Assembly (NCBI GenBank): GCA_041398745.1
Contig: JAWKUB010000007.1
Span: 248,001 to 312,000 of the forward strand
DNA length: 64,000 nt
Reading direction: 5' to 3'
From: JACKHO01 sp041398745
GTDB lineage: Bacteria; Planctomycetota; Planctomycetia; Planctomycetales; Planctomycetaceae
Of this stretch, positions 1 to 8,621 are shown one piece after another. Within the stretch, counting starts at the first letter, position 1, and every line of letters starts with the position of its first letter. A program made the translations under genes and the position numbers. The notes beneath the pieces were generated by a model. It ran no database searches. It was not told the origin of the DNA and saw only the letters and a list, made by a program, of their open reading frames with translations.

Positions 1-2
1 CC

Positions 3-866
3 GGAATTCCCGAGCTCGACGCCGCCCTGGGGGGTGGACTGCTGCCGGGCACAATGACCGTTGTCTACGGCGCGACCGGTATTGGCAAAACACAACTGGG
101 AGTGCAGTACGCCTGGGCGGGGAAGTCGCAGGAAGGGGAAACGGGAATTTTCTTCGACATGACCTCACGTGGTGATTCGCAATCACACCGTGACTATGCG
201 GAGCGACTGTTCAACTGGAACTTGCGAGAACGCCCCCCGATTGTTGACGACTACGAACCCAACGACATTTGGGATCGAAACAAATCTCGCTGGGATGCAC
301 TGCATTTGTTTCAGCAGACGGGGAAGCGAGTCACCCTCAGCGATTTGGATTTCGATCAACAGCGGCAGTGGAAGGCTGACCTCAATCGGAAGCTGCACGA
401 AACGATTTCTTACTTCTACGGGAATTTTGTGCACGGGGCCCGGCGTTGTGTGGTCGATGGTGTGGAACCGGCTGAACGGGCCAGTGATTCGTTTCAGTTT
501 GAGCTGTTCGAATACGTGTATCACCAAATCCTGAAGAAGGAATGCGACTGGGTGGCGCGGGACCTGTTTCGCGTCGCCTTCCGGTCGCAAATCGAACAGG
601 TGGAGCAGCACCGCTACCCGCACACGGGCCTGAACTGCCTGATGCTGGCAACGTCGCACGAAATCATGCTGGAAGACCTCATTTCCCGCCCCATCGAGAG
701 CGGGGACATTTTCGCCAATGCAAATACCATTATTTTGATGGGGAAAGTCCGTGAAGGGACGAAAATGACGCGGGCTCTGCACGTGGCCAAGCATCGTGGC
801 AGTGCGTGCGATGATTCGATTATCCCATTCGAAATCCAGGCGGACGGCCTGCATTTGCTGCCGTAG
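3..866 (+). CDS. KaiC/RecA-superfamily ATPase, 5' end outside window
   Basis: The reading frame is open to the left edge, so the true start lies upstream. The first visible residues contain the typical KaiC/RadA entry pattern (G-I-x-E-L-D-x-x-L-G-G-G-L) directly before a Walker A motif, GATGIGKT, at about bases 69-92. A hydrophobic strand ending in Val-Val-Asp-Gly about 125 residues later is a plausible Walker B. An internal ATG at 54 would cut away the family signature and is unlikely to be the start. Only one RecA-like domain is visible, whereas KaiC has two. The protein probably binds and hydrolyses ATP in the cytoplasm; its substrate cannot be told from the sequence. The function beyond ATPase is unknown. 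Confidence 0.8.
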   Translation, partial: GIPELDAALGGGLLPGTMTVVYGATGIGKTQLGVQYAWAGKSQEGETGIFFDMTSRGDSQSHRDYAERLFNWNLRERPPIVDDYEPNDIWDRNKSRWDALHLFQQTGKRVTLSDLDFDQQRQWKADLNRKLHETISYFYGNFVHGARRCVVDGVEPAERASDSFQFELFEYVYHQILKKECDWVARDLFRVAFRSQIEQVEQHRYPHTGLNCLMLATSHEIMLEDLISRPIESGDIFANANTIILMGKVREGTKMTRALHVAKHRGSACDDSIIPFEIQADGLHLLP

Positions 867-1198
867 TCCACTCCGGGCGGGTGAATCCGTCGCAAACTTC
901 CTGACAAAAAGACTTTGCAGCAAACCATCGGCAAAGGATGCAAAAAGTCAACAAGCTGGGTCGGCTGTCGCCACAAGTTGTTTCTGGTAAGTTGTTTACA
1001 GGGAAACTGGGGTGACACTTCCTCAGGTGCGATGTTGTTGATTTGCCACAAACCACTGGCATACAATTGGAAGCGACAGATTTGTTCGCTGGAATTCCCA
1101 AATTCCGACGAACATTCTGAAGTGGTGGGCGGTATGTTAGGAGGTCGTCTTCTGTTTTGCGGAGGCGTTCCGGTCAGATAGGACTTTTGGAGGTTGTA
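867..1198. other. Intergenic region upstream of DUF1549 gene
   Basis: No supportable gene lies in these 332 bases; the ORFs are short and lack family resemblance. The stretch holds a possible sigma-70-type promoter (listed separately) and a Shine-Dalgarno sequence, GGAGG at 1189-1193, five bases before the ATG at 1199. Confidence 0.6.
1038..1067 (+). promoter_or_regulatory. Possible sigma-70-type promoter for DUF1549/DUF1501 pair
   Basis: TTGATT at 1038-1043 and TACAAT at 1062-1067 are separated by 18 bases. Transcription would start near 1075 and leave a leader of about 125 bases. This is a consensus match only. Confidence 0.3.
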
Positions 1199-2851
1199 AT
1201 GCAACGAGCTCGCTTTGGATTGTTTGCTGCTCTACTCACCGTCTCAGTGAGTGCTTTCTGGCATGCGAATACTGTCGTTGCTCAAACGAAGTTCACTACG
1301 GGTTCTTCCGATCCACTCATTGAATACGTTAATGAGCGCATTCGACTTGGCTGGGAAGACAACGAAGTCGACCCCAGTCCAGCCGCCGATGACGCCGAAT
1401 GGATTCGTCGGGTCTATCTTGACCTGGTAGGACACATTCCACCGGCCGACAAAGTTGAAGAGTTCCTGTCTGACAAGGATGCTGGCAAGCGTTCCAAACT
1501 CATCGATCAACTGATCGACGACCCTGACTACGTTCGCAACTTCACCGAAATCTGGACGAACGTGCTCATTGGGCGTAACACCCCAGATCGGACCAGTCGT
1601 GCTGGCCTGCGGAAATTCCTCCGTGAAAGTTTCGCCCGAAACCGCCCTTGGAATGAGGTGGTCTATGACATGGTTGCGGCTGAAGGGCACTTTGAAGAGA
1701 ACGGCGCTGTCAATTTCATCCTCGGTCAACTTCAGGGGAACATCAACAGTGAGGAATACCACGTTGAGGCGACTGCTCGATTGACTCGAATTTTCCTCGG
1801 CATGCAGGTGCAGTGTACTCAGTGTCACAACCACCCATTTAATGAATGGAAGCAGGACCAGTTCTGGGGCTTCAACAGCTTCCTGCGTCAGACGCGCCGT
1901 ATCGATCACGACAAGTACGACCCTAAGACGGGTCAAAACGAGGACGATTATTCGGAACTCGCCTTCACCGACTTCAGTGGTCCGGTCTACTTCGAATTGC
2001 GGAATGGTCTGGTTCAGGTGGCCATTCCAAATTATCTCGGAACAGAAATTGATCCCGGCGGAGAAACAAATCGACGCCAGGAGCTTGGCCGCCTCATGTG
2101 CCATGATGACCCGGAACACACCGTCGCCAAGGCCTACGTCAACCGGATGTGGGGCCACTTCATGGGATACGGATTCACCCGACCCATCGACGACATGGGA
2201 CCACACAATCCACCGAGCCATCCGGAATTGCTGGATCGTTTGACTGATGAGTTTGTGAAGAGTGGTTACGACACCAAACAACTCGCCCGCTGGATTTGCA
2301 ACACGGAAGCATACAATCTTACAAGCCAGTTTAATCGCAATAACGAAATCGATGCTCCGTCAGCCGGAGAAGTGCCATTGTTCAGCCACATGTATGTCAA
2401 AACCATGCAAGCCGAACAACTCTACGACTCACTGCTGGTTGCTACGGCAGCTCACCGCAGCGGTGCAGGCAGCTTCGACAAGGCCGAAGAACAACGGGAA
2501 CGTTGGCTGCGAGATTTCCTCCGCATTTTCGGCGGAAATGAAGAAGATGAACCAACGCTCTTCAGTGGTAGTATTCCTCAGGCATTGCTCATGATGAATG
2601 GTCCACTGGTTGACAAGGCGACAAGCGGTGAACCGGGAAGCTATTTGAACGCCGTGCTCTCCGATTCACGTTTGCGAAATGACCCGGCACGGGTTCGGTC
2701 GTTGTTCGTGTCGGCACTTGGCCGGAATCCAACTCCCTCCGAGTTGACCAGGCTTAAGAAGATGATGGCGAACAGCCCCACGCCGCTGGCCGCTTACCAG
2801 GATTTGTACTGGGCACTCCTGAACTCGAACGAGTTCATTGTGAACCACTAA
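1199..2851 (+). CDS. DUF1549/DUF1553 domain secreted protein
   Basis: A protein of 550 residues with an N-terminal signal peptide of about 29 residues ending near VVAQT. It is followed by a DUF1549 region (about residues 35-240) and a DUF1553 region (about 270-540). A CxxCH motif (C-T-Q-C-H, residues 206-210) is typical of these planctomycete proteins and could bind haem c, though this family's CxxCH is not proven to do so. The ATG at 1199 is chosen over one at 1157 because it has GGAGG five bases upstream and gives a clean signal peptide. The DUF1501 gene follows 93 bases downstream, the usual partner arrangement in Planctomycetota. The function is not established; a role in periplasmic or surface polymer processing has been proposed for such pairs. 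A paralogue with an anti-sigma N-terminus lies at 4830-6896. Confidence 0.9.
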   Translation: MQRARFGLFAALLTVSVSAFWHANTVVAQTKFTTGSSDPLIEYVNERIRLGWEDNEVDPSPAADDAEWIRRVYLDLVGHIPPADKVEEFLSDKDAGKRSKLIDQLIDDPDYVRNFTEIWTNVLIGRNTPDRTSRAGLRKFLRESFARNRPWNEVVYDMVAAEGHFEENGAVNFILGQLQGNINSEEYHVEATARLTRIFLGMQVQCTQCHNHPFNEWKQDQFWGFNSFLRQTRRIDHDKYDPKTGQNEDDYSELAFTDFSGPVYFELRNGLVQVAIPNYLGTEIDPGGETNRRQELGRLMCHDDPEHTVAKAYVNRMWGHFMGYGFTRPIDDMGPHNPPSHPELLDRLTDEFVKSGYDTKQLARWICNTEAYNLTSQFNRNNEIDAPSAGEVPLFSHMYVKTMQAEQLYDSLLVATAAHRSGAGSFDKAEEQRERWLRDFLRIFGGNEEDEPTLFSGSIPQALLMMNGPLVDKATSGEPGSYLNAVLSDSRLRNDPARVRSLFVSALGRNPTPSELTRLKKMMANSPTPLAAYQDLYWALLNSNEFIVNH

Positions 2852-2944
2852 CCAAAGTTTTGAACTTACTTTCGGGTTACCAGCCTTAAGACAACCGGCG
2901 GAATCCGATTTCTGACTCAACTCCTAAACCTAAGGAAATTCGAA

Positions 2945-4219
2945 ATGTCTCTTTCAACTCCCGCCGGCATGTCGCGTCGTCACTTCCTGTCCCACATGGC
3001 GACCGGAAGTGCCATGACTCTCGGTGCCACACAGTTTCTGTCACATCTCCAGGCGAATGCTGCAGAAGTGAAACGGAATCAAAAGGCTTGTATTCTCGTT
3101 TGGCTCGGCGGTGGTGCTCCTACCATCGACATGTGGGACCTGAAGCCGGGCTCAAAGAACGGTGGTGAATTCAAGCCCATCAGCACCGCTGGGGATTTGC
3201 AGATTTCTGAGCACCTGCCGAACATTGCGAAGGAAATGGATAGCCTTTCTGTTGTGCGTGCGATGAGTACTCGTGAAGCCGACCACAATCGCGGCAGCTA
3301 CTTCATGCACACCGCTTACGTGCCGAACCCCACAGTGGTTCACCCCACGTTCGGTTCGGTCGTCAGCTACGAACTCGGTGCAAAGCGTAAGGAACTCGAA
3401 ATCCCCTCCTTCGTCTCCATTGGTGGTGGCGGAATGAGCCCTGGATTCCTGGGTATGTCGCACGCACCATTCGTCGTCGATGCACGCGGCAACATTCAGA
3501 ACGCTAACATGAGCAGTGTCGATCCAGCTCGCTTGGGCAATCGTCTCGAAATGCTCGCCACAATTGAAAACGGCTTCATTGGAAGTAACCGCGGCGACAT
3601 TGGTCAGGCTCACAAAGACGTTTACAGCAAGGCCGTGAACCTGATGACTTCCGACCAAATGGAAGCATTTAAGGTCGACCAGGAAGACGCTGCGATGAAG
3701 CAGGCCTACGGTGGGCATCAGTTTGGTAACATGATGCTCATGGCTCGTCGGCTCGTTGAAAAGGGCGTGCCGTTCGTCGAAGTTCGCTTCCCTGGCGGCT
3801 GGGACCTCCACAATGACGTCTTCAACACTCTGAAGAATCAGCGTCTGCCAATGCTCGACACCGGTATTGCTGGTCTGGTTCGCGACTTGAAAGCCCGCGG
3901 AATGCTCGAAGATACTGCCATCATCTGCATGGGTGAATTCGGTCGTACCCCACGCATTAACGCCAACGTCGGACGCGATCACTGGGCCGCCAGTTGGTCG
4001 GTCATGGTTGGTGGTGCTGGCCTGAACGGCGGCGTGGCTGTCGGTGAAACCAACCAGGACGGCGATCGTATTGTCAGCGAGAGCTACCTGCCCGGCGACC
4101 TTTGGGCAACCGTTTCTCACGCTTTGCGAATTCCTCTGGACACTGTCCACACTTCAAAGCGTGGTCGTCCAATGAAGCTTGCCAACGGTGGCCAGCCAAT
4201 TAAGGATTTGATTGGCTAA
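2945..4219 (+). CDS. DUF1501 family protein, Tat-exported
   Basis: 424 residues. The N-terminus carries a twin-arginine motif (S-R-R-H-F-L, residues 10-15) followed by a hydrophobic stretch, so export in the folded state by Tat is expected. The remainder matches DUF1501, a family related to alkaline-phosphatase-like/sulfatase folds and usually encoded beside DUF1549/DUF1553 proteins, as here. A conserved segment near residue 325 (I-C-M-G-E-F-G-R-T-P) is a family hallmark. An internal ATG at residue 9 could also be the start and would still keep the Tat motif. A strong intrinsic terminator follows 23 bases after the stop. The enzymatic activity is unknown. Confidence 0.9.
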   Translation: MSLSTPAGMSRRHFLSHMATGSAMTLGATQFLSHLQANAAEVKRNQKACILVWLGGGAPTIDMWDLKPGSKNGGEFKPISTAGDLQISEHLPNIAKEMDSLSVVRAMSTREADHNRGSYFMHTAYVPNPTVVHPTFGSVVSYELGAKRKELEIPSFVSIGGGGMSPGFLGMSHAPFVVDARGNIQNANMSSVDPARLGNRLEMLATIENGFIGSNRGDIGQAHKDVYSKAVNLMTSDQMEAFKVDQEDAAMKQAYGGHQFGNMMLMARRLVEKGVPFVEVRFPGGWDLHNDVFNTLKNQRLPMLDTGIAGLVRDLKARGMLEDTAIICMGEFGRTPRINANVGRDHWAASWSVMVGGAGLNGGVAVGETNQDGDRIVSESYLPGDLWATVSHALRIPLDTVHTSKRGRPMKLANGGQPIKDLIG

Positions 4220-4242
4220 TACACTGGTTGAAATCCAATGGC

Positions 4243-4283
4243 ACGGGGATTCCAGGCACGAGTTTGGAGTCCCCGTTTTCTTC
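4243..4283 (+). terminator. Rho-independent terminator after DUF1501 gene
   Basis: A 12-bp stem pairs 4243-4254 (ACGGGGATTCCA) with 4265-4276 (TGGAGTCCCCGT), with a single G-T wobble and a 10-base loop, followed by TTTTCTTCT. It ends only about 20 bases before the sigma-factor start codon, so the sigma gene either relies on read-through or has a promoter within this region. Confidence 0.85.
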
Positions 4284-4302
4284 TGCGGACACAAATTTCC
4301 AC

Positions 4303-4833
4303 ATGACGTCGAAACGACTGAGCACTGAGTTTGTGCAGGAATTTACACGGGTGCAACGCCCGCTGTATCTGTACATTCTCGCTCAAATCGGTAGCGTCAC
4401 CGAGGCGGAAGAAGTCTTGCAGGAAGCAAACGTCGACATTGTTGCCAAATGCGATCAGTTCGAGCCGGGTACCAATTTTCTGGCCTGGGCACGACAAATT
4501 GCCACCTTTGAAATCCTGCAATGGCGGCAAGGAAAAGCCCGCGACAAGTTGAGATTCAGTGACGAGTTTGTTTCGGCTGTCGCCCATGAAGCTGCCGAGC
4601 ACTCCGAGACCTCCGAAAGTGAGCGGAATGCTCTTGAGCATTGTCTGAAGAAACTCCGGCCAAACGATCGAAAACTTATCCAAAGCCGTTACCAACCCGG
4701 TTCCTCCGGAAAAGATTTGGCCGAGCAACTTGGCCGCCCAGCGAATTCCGTTTACCAGTCCCTGGGGCGAATTCGCCGCATGTTACTTGAGTGTATTCAG
4801 CGTCAATTGGCGCTGCGTTCCGATCCCACATGA
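4303..4833 (+). CDS. ECF sigma factor, planctomycete type
   Basis: 176 residues, normal for an ECF sigma-70 family member. Region 2 is visible at the N-terminus (F-V-x-E-F-T-R-V-Q-R-P-L-Y-L-Y-I, then a G-S-V-T-E-A-E-E-V-L-Q-E stretch and an F-L-A-W-A-R-Q-I-A segment), and a region 4 helix-turn-helix lies near the C-terminus (K-D-L-A-E-Q-L-G-R-P-A-N-S-V-Y-Q-S). It resembles the planctomycete/verrucomicrobial sigma-70 family. The ATG at 4303 is preferred over 4228 because the upstream part would contain the terminator hairpin. Its stop overlaps the next start as ATGA (4830-4833), so it is translationally coupled to the anti-sigma-like fusion protein, which is its likely regulator. Confidence 0.9.
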   Translation: MTSKRLSTEFVQEFTRVQRPLYLYILAQIGSVTEAEEVLQEANVDIVAKCDQFEPGTNFLAWARQIATFEILQWRQGKARDKLRFSDEFVSAVAHEAAEHSETSESERNALEHCLKKLRPNDRKLIQSRYQPGSSGKDLAEQLGRPANSVYQSLGRIRRMLLECIQRQLALRSDPT

Positions 4834-6896
4834 CCACCGACCAACGCAATCATCTACTGTCGCTGCTGGATGCCGTCTTTGAAGAGACAGCAACCATCGA
4901 TCAGATTGCGCAGTTAGAGCAGTTGGTCATTGGCAATTCAGAAGCCCGGTCGCTTTACGTCCGAGCCTCTTCTCTCCACGGTATGCTCTACTGGGATGCA
5001 GCCGGCGCCCCCGGTGAACAGTTTCGGGAAGAATCTGACACGGCCGCTCCCGCAATTCAGAAGTCCGGGGAAGCCGGGAAGCTAACCAGTTGGCGACGTC
5101 TCGCAGCCGGGCTGGCCATTGCTGGTTCGGTCGTGGCACTGCTGCTGGGCTTTCTCATGCAGCCGCAGCCGACGGTGCAGCCAGACAACTCGCCAGTTGT
5201 TGTCGACAACAATGAAGCAGTCGTAGAGCCTGTTGTCGACCGCGTCGATATTCCGGGCTTATCGATGCCTGGAATTCGGTCGCATGCGCCGCAGGAGACT
5301 CCTGTTGTTGCAGACATTCTTCCGGTGCCAGACATTCAACCTCCGCAGGCACTTCTGGTCGATGTCATCAACAAGCAACTGGCACAGGAATGGAAGGCCA
5401 ACGAGGTTGTGGCCAACTCTCGTGCTTCCGATGCAGAATGGGTGCGACGAATTTACCTGGACCTGGCAGGACGCATTCCGACGGTTTCTGAAGCGGAGGC
5501 ATTCCTCAGCGACAGGAGTTCTGAGAAAGATTCCGTACTCGTCAGACGGCTACTTTCCAGTCACGAGTCGGCAGCAAATTTGGCGAACGTTTGGACCAAT
5601 CTGCTCGTTGGCCGGGTGACCCGTACTCCAATTAACCGCCCGGCATTGGAGGGATATCTGACGAACCAGTTTGTGGCCAATCGTCCGTGGAGTGAAACCG
5701 TCACCGACCTCATTACGGCGGAAGGGAATGGCGACGACAATGGAGCGGCGAATTTCTTACTCGCTCATCTAAACAACGAAGCGGTTCCGGCGACGGCAAT
5801 TACTGCCCGTGTATTGCTGGGGCAACAGGTGCAGTGTTCACAATGTCACCGGCACCCGGTTGTTTCTGAATGGGATCAGGACCACTTCTGGACGTTCAAT
5901 GCCTGCTTCCAGCAGACGCGAATTGTCGAGACCACCGTTATCGATCAGGAAACCGGTGAGCGTACGCGCATTCGCGAGCTCACTGATGAACCCGGGACCA
6001 AAGGCAGCTTCTACGAAACGCTCGAAGGTGTGGTGAAGGTCGCCTACCCCGGCTATGACGGTCAGGAAATCTCACTCGAGCCGGAAACGAATCGCCGGGC
6101 AGCGTTGGCGGAGCTGTTGCTGGGAGATGAGGAATCGGACGTTGCTCGGGCATTTGTGAACCGCACCTGGGCGCAGTTCTTTGGATATGGGTTCACTTCG
6201 TCAGTCGATGACATGGGGCCACATAGTCCGGTCAGCCACCCGAAGTTGCTAGACGAATTGTCGAAGCGGTTCGTTTCCAGCGACTACAACGTGCAGGAAC
6301 TCGTCGAAGCCATTTGTTTGTCGGAGGCGTATCGCCTCTCCAGCAATGTGTCAGAAACAACGGAAGACGACCCGGAGCATGGTTCACTGCCGCTGTTCAG
6401 CCGCGTGTACGTCAAGCCGATGTCGCCGGAACAAATGTTCCAGTCGCTGGTTGTCTCGTCGGGGGCCTCGCCGAGTCAGATTCATTCATCAATTGAAATG
6501 AAGTCGTTGCGAGAAGAGTGGCTCAGTCAGTTCTTCCGGCCAGATGAAACGGAAGAGAACAGCGAATCCTGCACGTTTGATGGTTCTCTGCGGCAAGCCT
6601 TGAGCCTGATGAATGGTGATTTAGTCCAGAGTGTGACATCGGCAGAATCGGGAATATTGCTGGATGAACTCGCCAGTTCCAACGACTCCGACGTCACCAA
6701 GATCCGCAAGATTTGCCTGGCCACTCTCAGTCGCTATCCCTCAGACCGCGAACTTGCTTCATTACGTCAGGTGCTGCGAAGTTATGTGCGTCAGCGTACG
6801 GAACGAAACATTCCCGCTCGGCTCGCGGTTAACGAAGGGCTCCGCGATATGTACTGGGCGTACTTGAATTCCAGCGAATTTGGCTTGGTGCAGTAA
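4830..6896 (+). CDS. Anti-sigma-like (FecR-type N-terminus) DUF1549/DUF1553 fusion protein
   Basis: 688 residues. Residues 1-60 resemble the cytoplasmic N-terminus of planctomycete FecR/anti-sigma proteins (a helix, an acidic A-Q-L-E-Q-L-V segment, then E-A-R-S-L-Y-V and L-H-G-M-L-Y-W). Residues 91-110 form one transmembrane helix. A low-complexity Pro/Val linker follows, then DUF1549 and DUF1553 regions homologous to the protein at 1199-2851, including a C-S-Q-C-H motif. The ATG at 4830 overlaps the sigma-factor stop by four bases, which supports this start over 4791. The arrangement suggests a transmembrane protein whose extracytoplasmic DUF1549/DUF1553 part could be coupled to sigma release. 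No DUF1501 partner follows it. Domain calls are firm; the signalling role is inferred. Confidence 0.85.
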   Translation: MTTDQRNHLLSLLDAVFEETATIDQIAQLEQLVIGNSEARSLYVRASSLHGMLYWDAAGAPGEQFREESDTAAPAIQKSGEAGKLTSWRRLAAGLAIAGSVVALLLGFLMQPQPTVQPDNSPVVVDNNEAVVEPVVDRVDIPGLSMPGIRSHAPQETPVVADILPVPDIQPPQALLVDVINKQLAQEWKANEVVANSRASDAEWVRRIYLDLAGRIPTVSEAEAFLSDRSSEKDSVLVRRLLSSHESAANLANVWTNLLVGRVTRTPINRPALEGYLTNQFVANRPWSETVTDLITAEGNGDDNGAANFLLAHLNNEAVPATAITARVLLGQQVQCSQCHRHPVVSEWDQDHFWTFNACFQQTRIVETTVIDQETGERTRIRELTDEPGTKGSFYETLEGVVKVAYPGYDGQEISLEPETNRRAALAELLLGDEESDVARAFVNRTWAQFFGYGFTSSVDDMGPHSPVSHPKLLDELSKRFVSSDYNVQELVEAICLSEAYRLSSNVSETTEDDPEHGSLPLFSRVYVKPMSPEQMFQSLVVSSGASPSQIHSSIEMKSLREEWLSQFFRPDETEENSESCTFDGSLRQALSLMNGDLVQSVTSAESGILLDELASSNDSDVTKIRKICLATLSRYPSDRELASLRQVLRSYVRQRTERNIPARLAVNEGLRDMYWAYLNSSEFGLVQ

Positions 6897-6946
6897 CCGG
6901 GCGACGACTTCGTTTCGGCGGCTACCCCAGACGATTCTTGAATTGC

Positions 6947-7086
6947 GTAGGGTGTGTGAAGCAAGTCGCCGAGTTACGGTGGGTTACGTCCGCGAATTGG
7001 ACGTAACCGAAATGGCACCCTGTTTTTTGCATTGGGCGACTTGCGAAACGCACCGTCCAGTTTGACGCGGACTGCACCCACCCTAC
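6947..7086. repeat. MITE-like palindromic element
   Basis: A nested imperfect palindrome of 140 bases. Outer arms: GTAGGGTG (6947-6954) and CACCCTAC (7079-7086). Middle arms: GCAAGTCGCC (6961-6970) and GGCGACTTGC (7035-7044). Another perfect 10-bp stem lies inside: GGTTACGTCC (6982-6991) and GGACGTAACC (6999-7008) around a 7-base loop. It carries no gene and fills the gap between convergent genes. The three matched arm pairs make a mobile, non-autonomous repeat likely; copy number elsewhere is not known from this window. Confidence 0.65.
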
Positions 7087-7098
7087 GAATGTTTCAGG

Positions 7099-7548
7099 TC
7101 ACGGCTCCGACCGGCTGTCCACCAACAGTGTTACCGGTCCGTAGTTCACCAGCTCAACGTCCATGTGCGCGCGAAATTGTCCCGTGGCTACCTGCAATCC
7201 GCGATGCGCTAGCTCCGCGCAGAACTTCTCGTAGTATTCCACAGCCTTCGCCGGCTGGGCAGCCGAAATGAAACTTGGGCGGCGCCCTTTTCGGCAATCG
7301 CCATAGAGTGTGAACTGACTTACAACCAGCACGGCGCCGCCAACATCTTCCACCGACAAATTCATTTTGCCGTCAGCGTCTTCAAAGAAGCGGAGTTCGG
7401 CGACCTTGCGGACCATCCAGTTCAAATCATCGAGTGTGTCTTCAGCGGCAACCCCCAGTAGCACGAGAATGCCGCCCTCGATGGCGCCGACAACGCTGCC
7501 TTCAACCGTTACTTGAGCACGCGACACACGCTGCAGAACTGCTCGCAT
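7099..7548 (-). CDS. dtd: D-aminoacyl-tRNA deacylase
   Basis: 149 residues, the usual length of DTD. It hydrolyses D-amino acids (and glycine from tRNA-Ala) from mischarged tRNAs in the cytoplasm. The N-terminus M-R-A-V-L-Q-R-V-S-R-A is characteristic. The catalytic S-Q-F-T-L-Y-G-D motif is at residues 77-84, and the cross-subunit Gly-cisPro motif is at 135-140 as N-Y-G-P-V-T. A purine-rich GGGGAAG lies just upstream of the ATG. The gene is read toward the repeat element and is followed upstream by the uracil-DNA glycosylase gene on the same strand. Confidence 0.95.
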   Translation of the reverse strand: MRAVLQRVSRAQVTVEGSVVGAIEGGILVLLGVAAEDTLDDLNWMVRKVAELRFFEDADGKMNLSVEDVGGAVLVVSQFTLYGDCRKGRRPSFISAAQPAKAVEYYEKFCAELAHRGLQVATGQFRAHMDVELVNYGPVTLLVDSRSEP

Positions 7549-7601
7549 TTCTTCCCCTACTTATGAATCACCAGGCAGTGGCCGAGTGCGTTTGAAGCAC
7601 A

Positions 7602-8420
7602 CTACGGTACGGGCTCGCCCATTTCGCTGAGCAGCAGTTTCATGTCATCCCAGACTGGCTTTTTGGCCGCAGGGTTCCGGAGCAAATACGAGGGATGGTA
7701 TGTGCACAACACGCGAGCCGACTCGTGCTTAAACCAGCGCCGCCGCATTTTGCCAATGGGCAGGACCGAGTCGAGCAGGTTCTTCGCGGCACACGAGCCC
7801 CAGCAGACAATGTATTCCGGGTTCACAATCCGAATTTGTGCATCCAGAAACTCGCGGCAGTTATCCGCTTCGCTTTTCTCGGGCGTTCGATTTCCCGGGG
7901 GACGGCAGCGGAGGATATTACAAATGTAAATGTCTTCCCGTTTCCAGCCACACGCTTCAATGATTTTGTTGAGCAGCTGTCCGGCTTTGCCGACAAACGG
8001 TTCGCCCTGCTCATCCTCATCGGCTCCAGGAGCTTCGCCAATGAACATGACGCGGGCCTGCGGATTTCCTACACCAAACACGGTCTGAGTCCGCTTCTGG
8101 GCCAACTCGGAACAGCGCGTGCAGTCGGCTACACACTTTGCCACTTCCGCGAGCGCCTCCTCGCGCTGGACCTTCGTCAAATTCTTTCCCTGTGGAACTG
8201 CGGCAACAACTCGGCCGTGCGTTTCAGCAACAGGAGTCTCAACCTGTTCGATGACCGGCTCTGCGATTTCAGGGGCCTCAGTAGCTGGCGAAGCAACTTC
8301 ACTTGCTGGCTGTGTTAATTGAGGAGAGGGAATTGAGCACAGTTCTTCGCGTGCGGGCGCGACGTGCGTCACTCCCGACGACATCCACGACTCCAGAAAC
8401 TGTTTCAGCGGGCGGTTCAA
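7602..8420 (-). CDS. Family 4 uracil-DNA glycosylase
   Basis: 272 residues. The catalytic domain (about 88-268) matches type 4 (Fe-S) uracil-DNA glycosylases, which remove uracil from DNA to start base-excision repair. Motif G-E-A-P-G is at 129-133, followed by E-P-F-V-G-K-A-G-Q-L-L, and the H-P-S motif is at 242-244. Candidate iron-sulfur cysteines are C100, C103, C172 and C188. The first 85 residues form a Pro/Ala/Glu-rich extension that is not part of the fold. The TTG start at 8420 is supported by GAGGA a few bases upstream; an ATG at 8384 is the alternative. A role in phage-type polymerase fusion is not indicated; this is a stand-alone enzyme. Confidence 0.92.
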   Translation of the reverse strand: MNRPLKQFLESWMSSGVTHVAPAREELCSIPSPQLTQPASEVASPATEAPEIAEPVIEQVETPVAETHGRVVAAVPQGKNLTKVQREEALAEVAKCVADCTRCSELAQKRTQTVFGVGNPQARVMFIGEAPGADEDEQGEPFVGKAGQLLNKIIEACGWKREDIYICNILRCRPPGNRTPEKSEADNCREFLDAQIRIVNPEYIVCWGSCAAKNLLDSVLPIGKMRRRWFKHESARVLCTYHPSYLLRNPAAKKPVWDDMKLLLSEMGEPVP

Positions 8421-8621
8421 CTTATTCCTCGATTGACTTCACTTGAGTGTTGCGTAGCGAGAGCATGCCGCAGTCCAGTGCAAGTTGCAACCCACTGCGA
8501 CTGGCGAGATGGCAATTTGGCTCCCATTGAACTGGAGTTGCCTGATATGCTGTACTCGTGAGAAAGTGAAGACAACTTCACATGAACTTTTGAGCAATTG
8601 ACGACGACTTCAGACGACGCG

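Noticed and set aside
1244..2281. 345-codon minus-strand ORF opposite DUF1549 gene
   Set aside because: Shadow of the DUF1549/DUF1553 gene, without domain or ribosome-binding site.
3152..4150. 332-codon minus-strand ORF opposite DUF1501
   Set aside because: His/Val-rich shadow of a clear DUF1501 gene; no start signal or domain.
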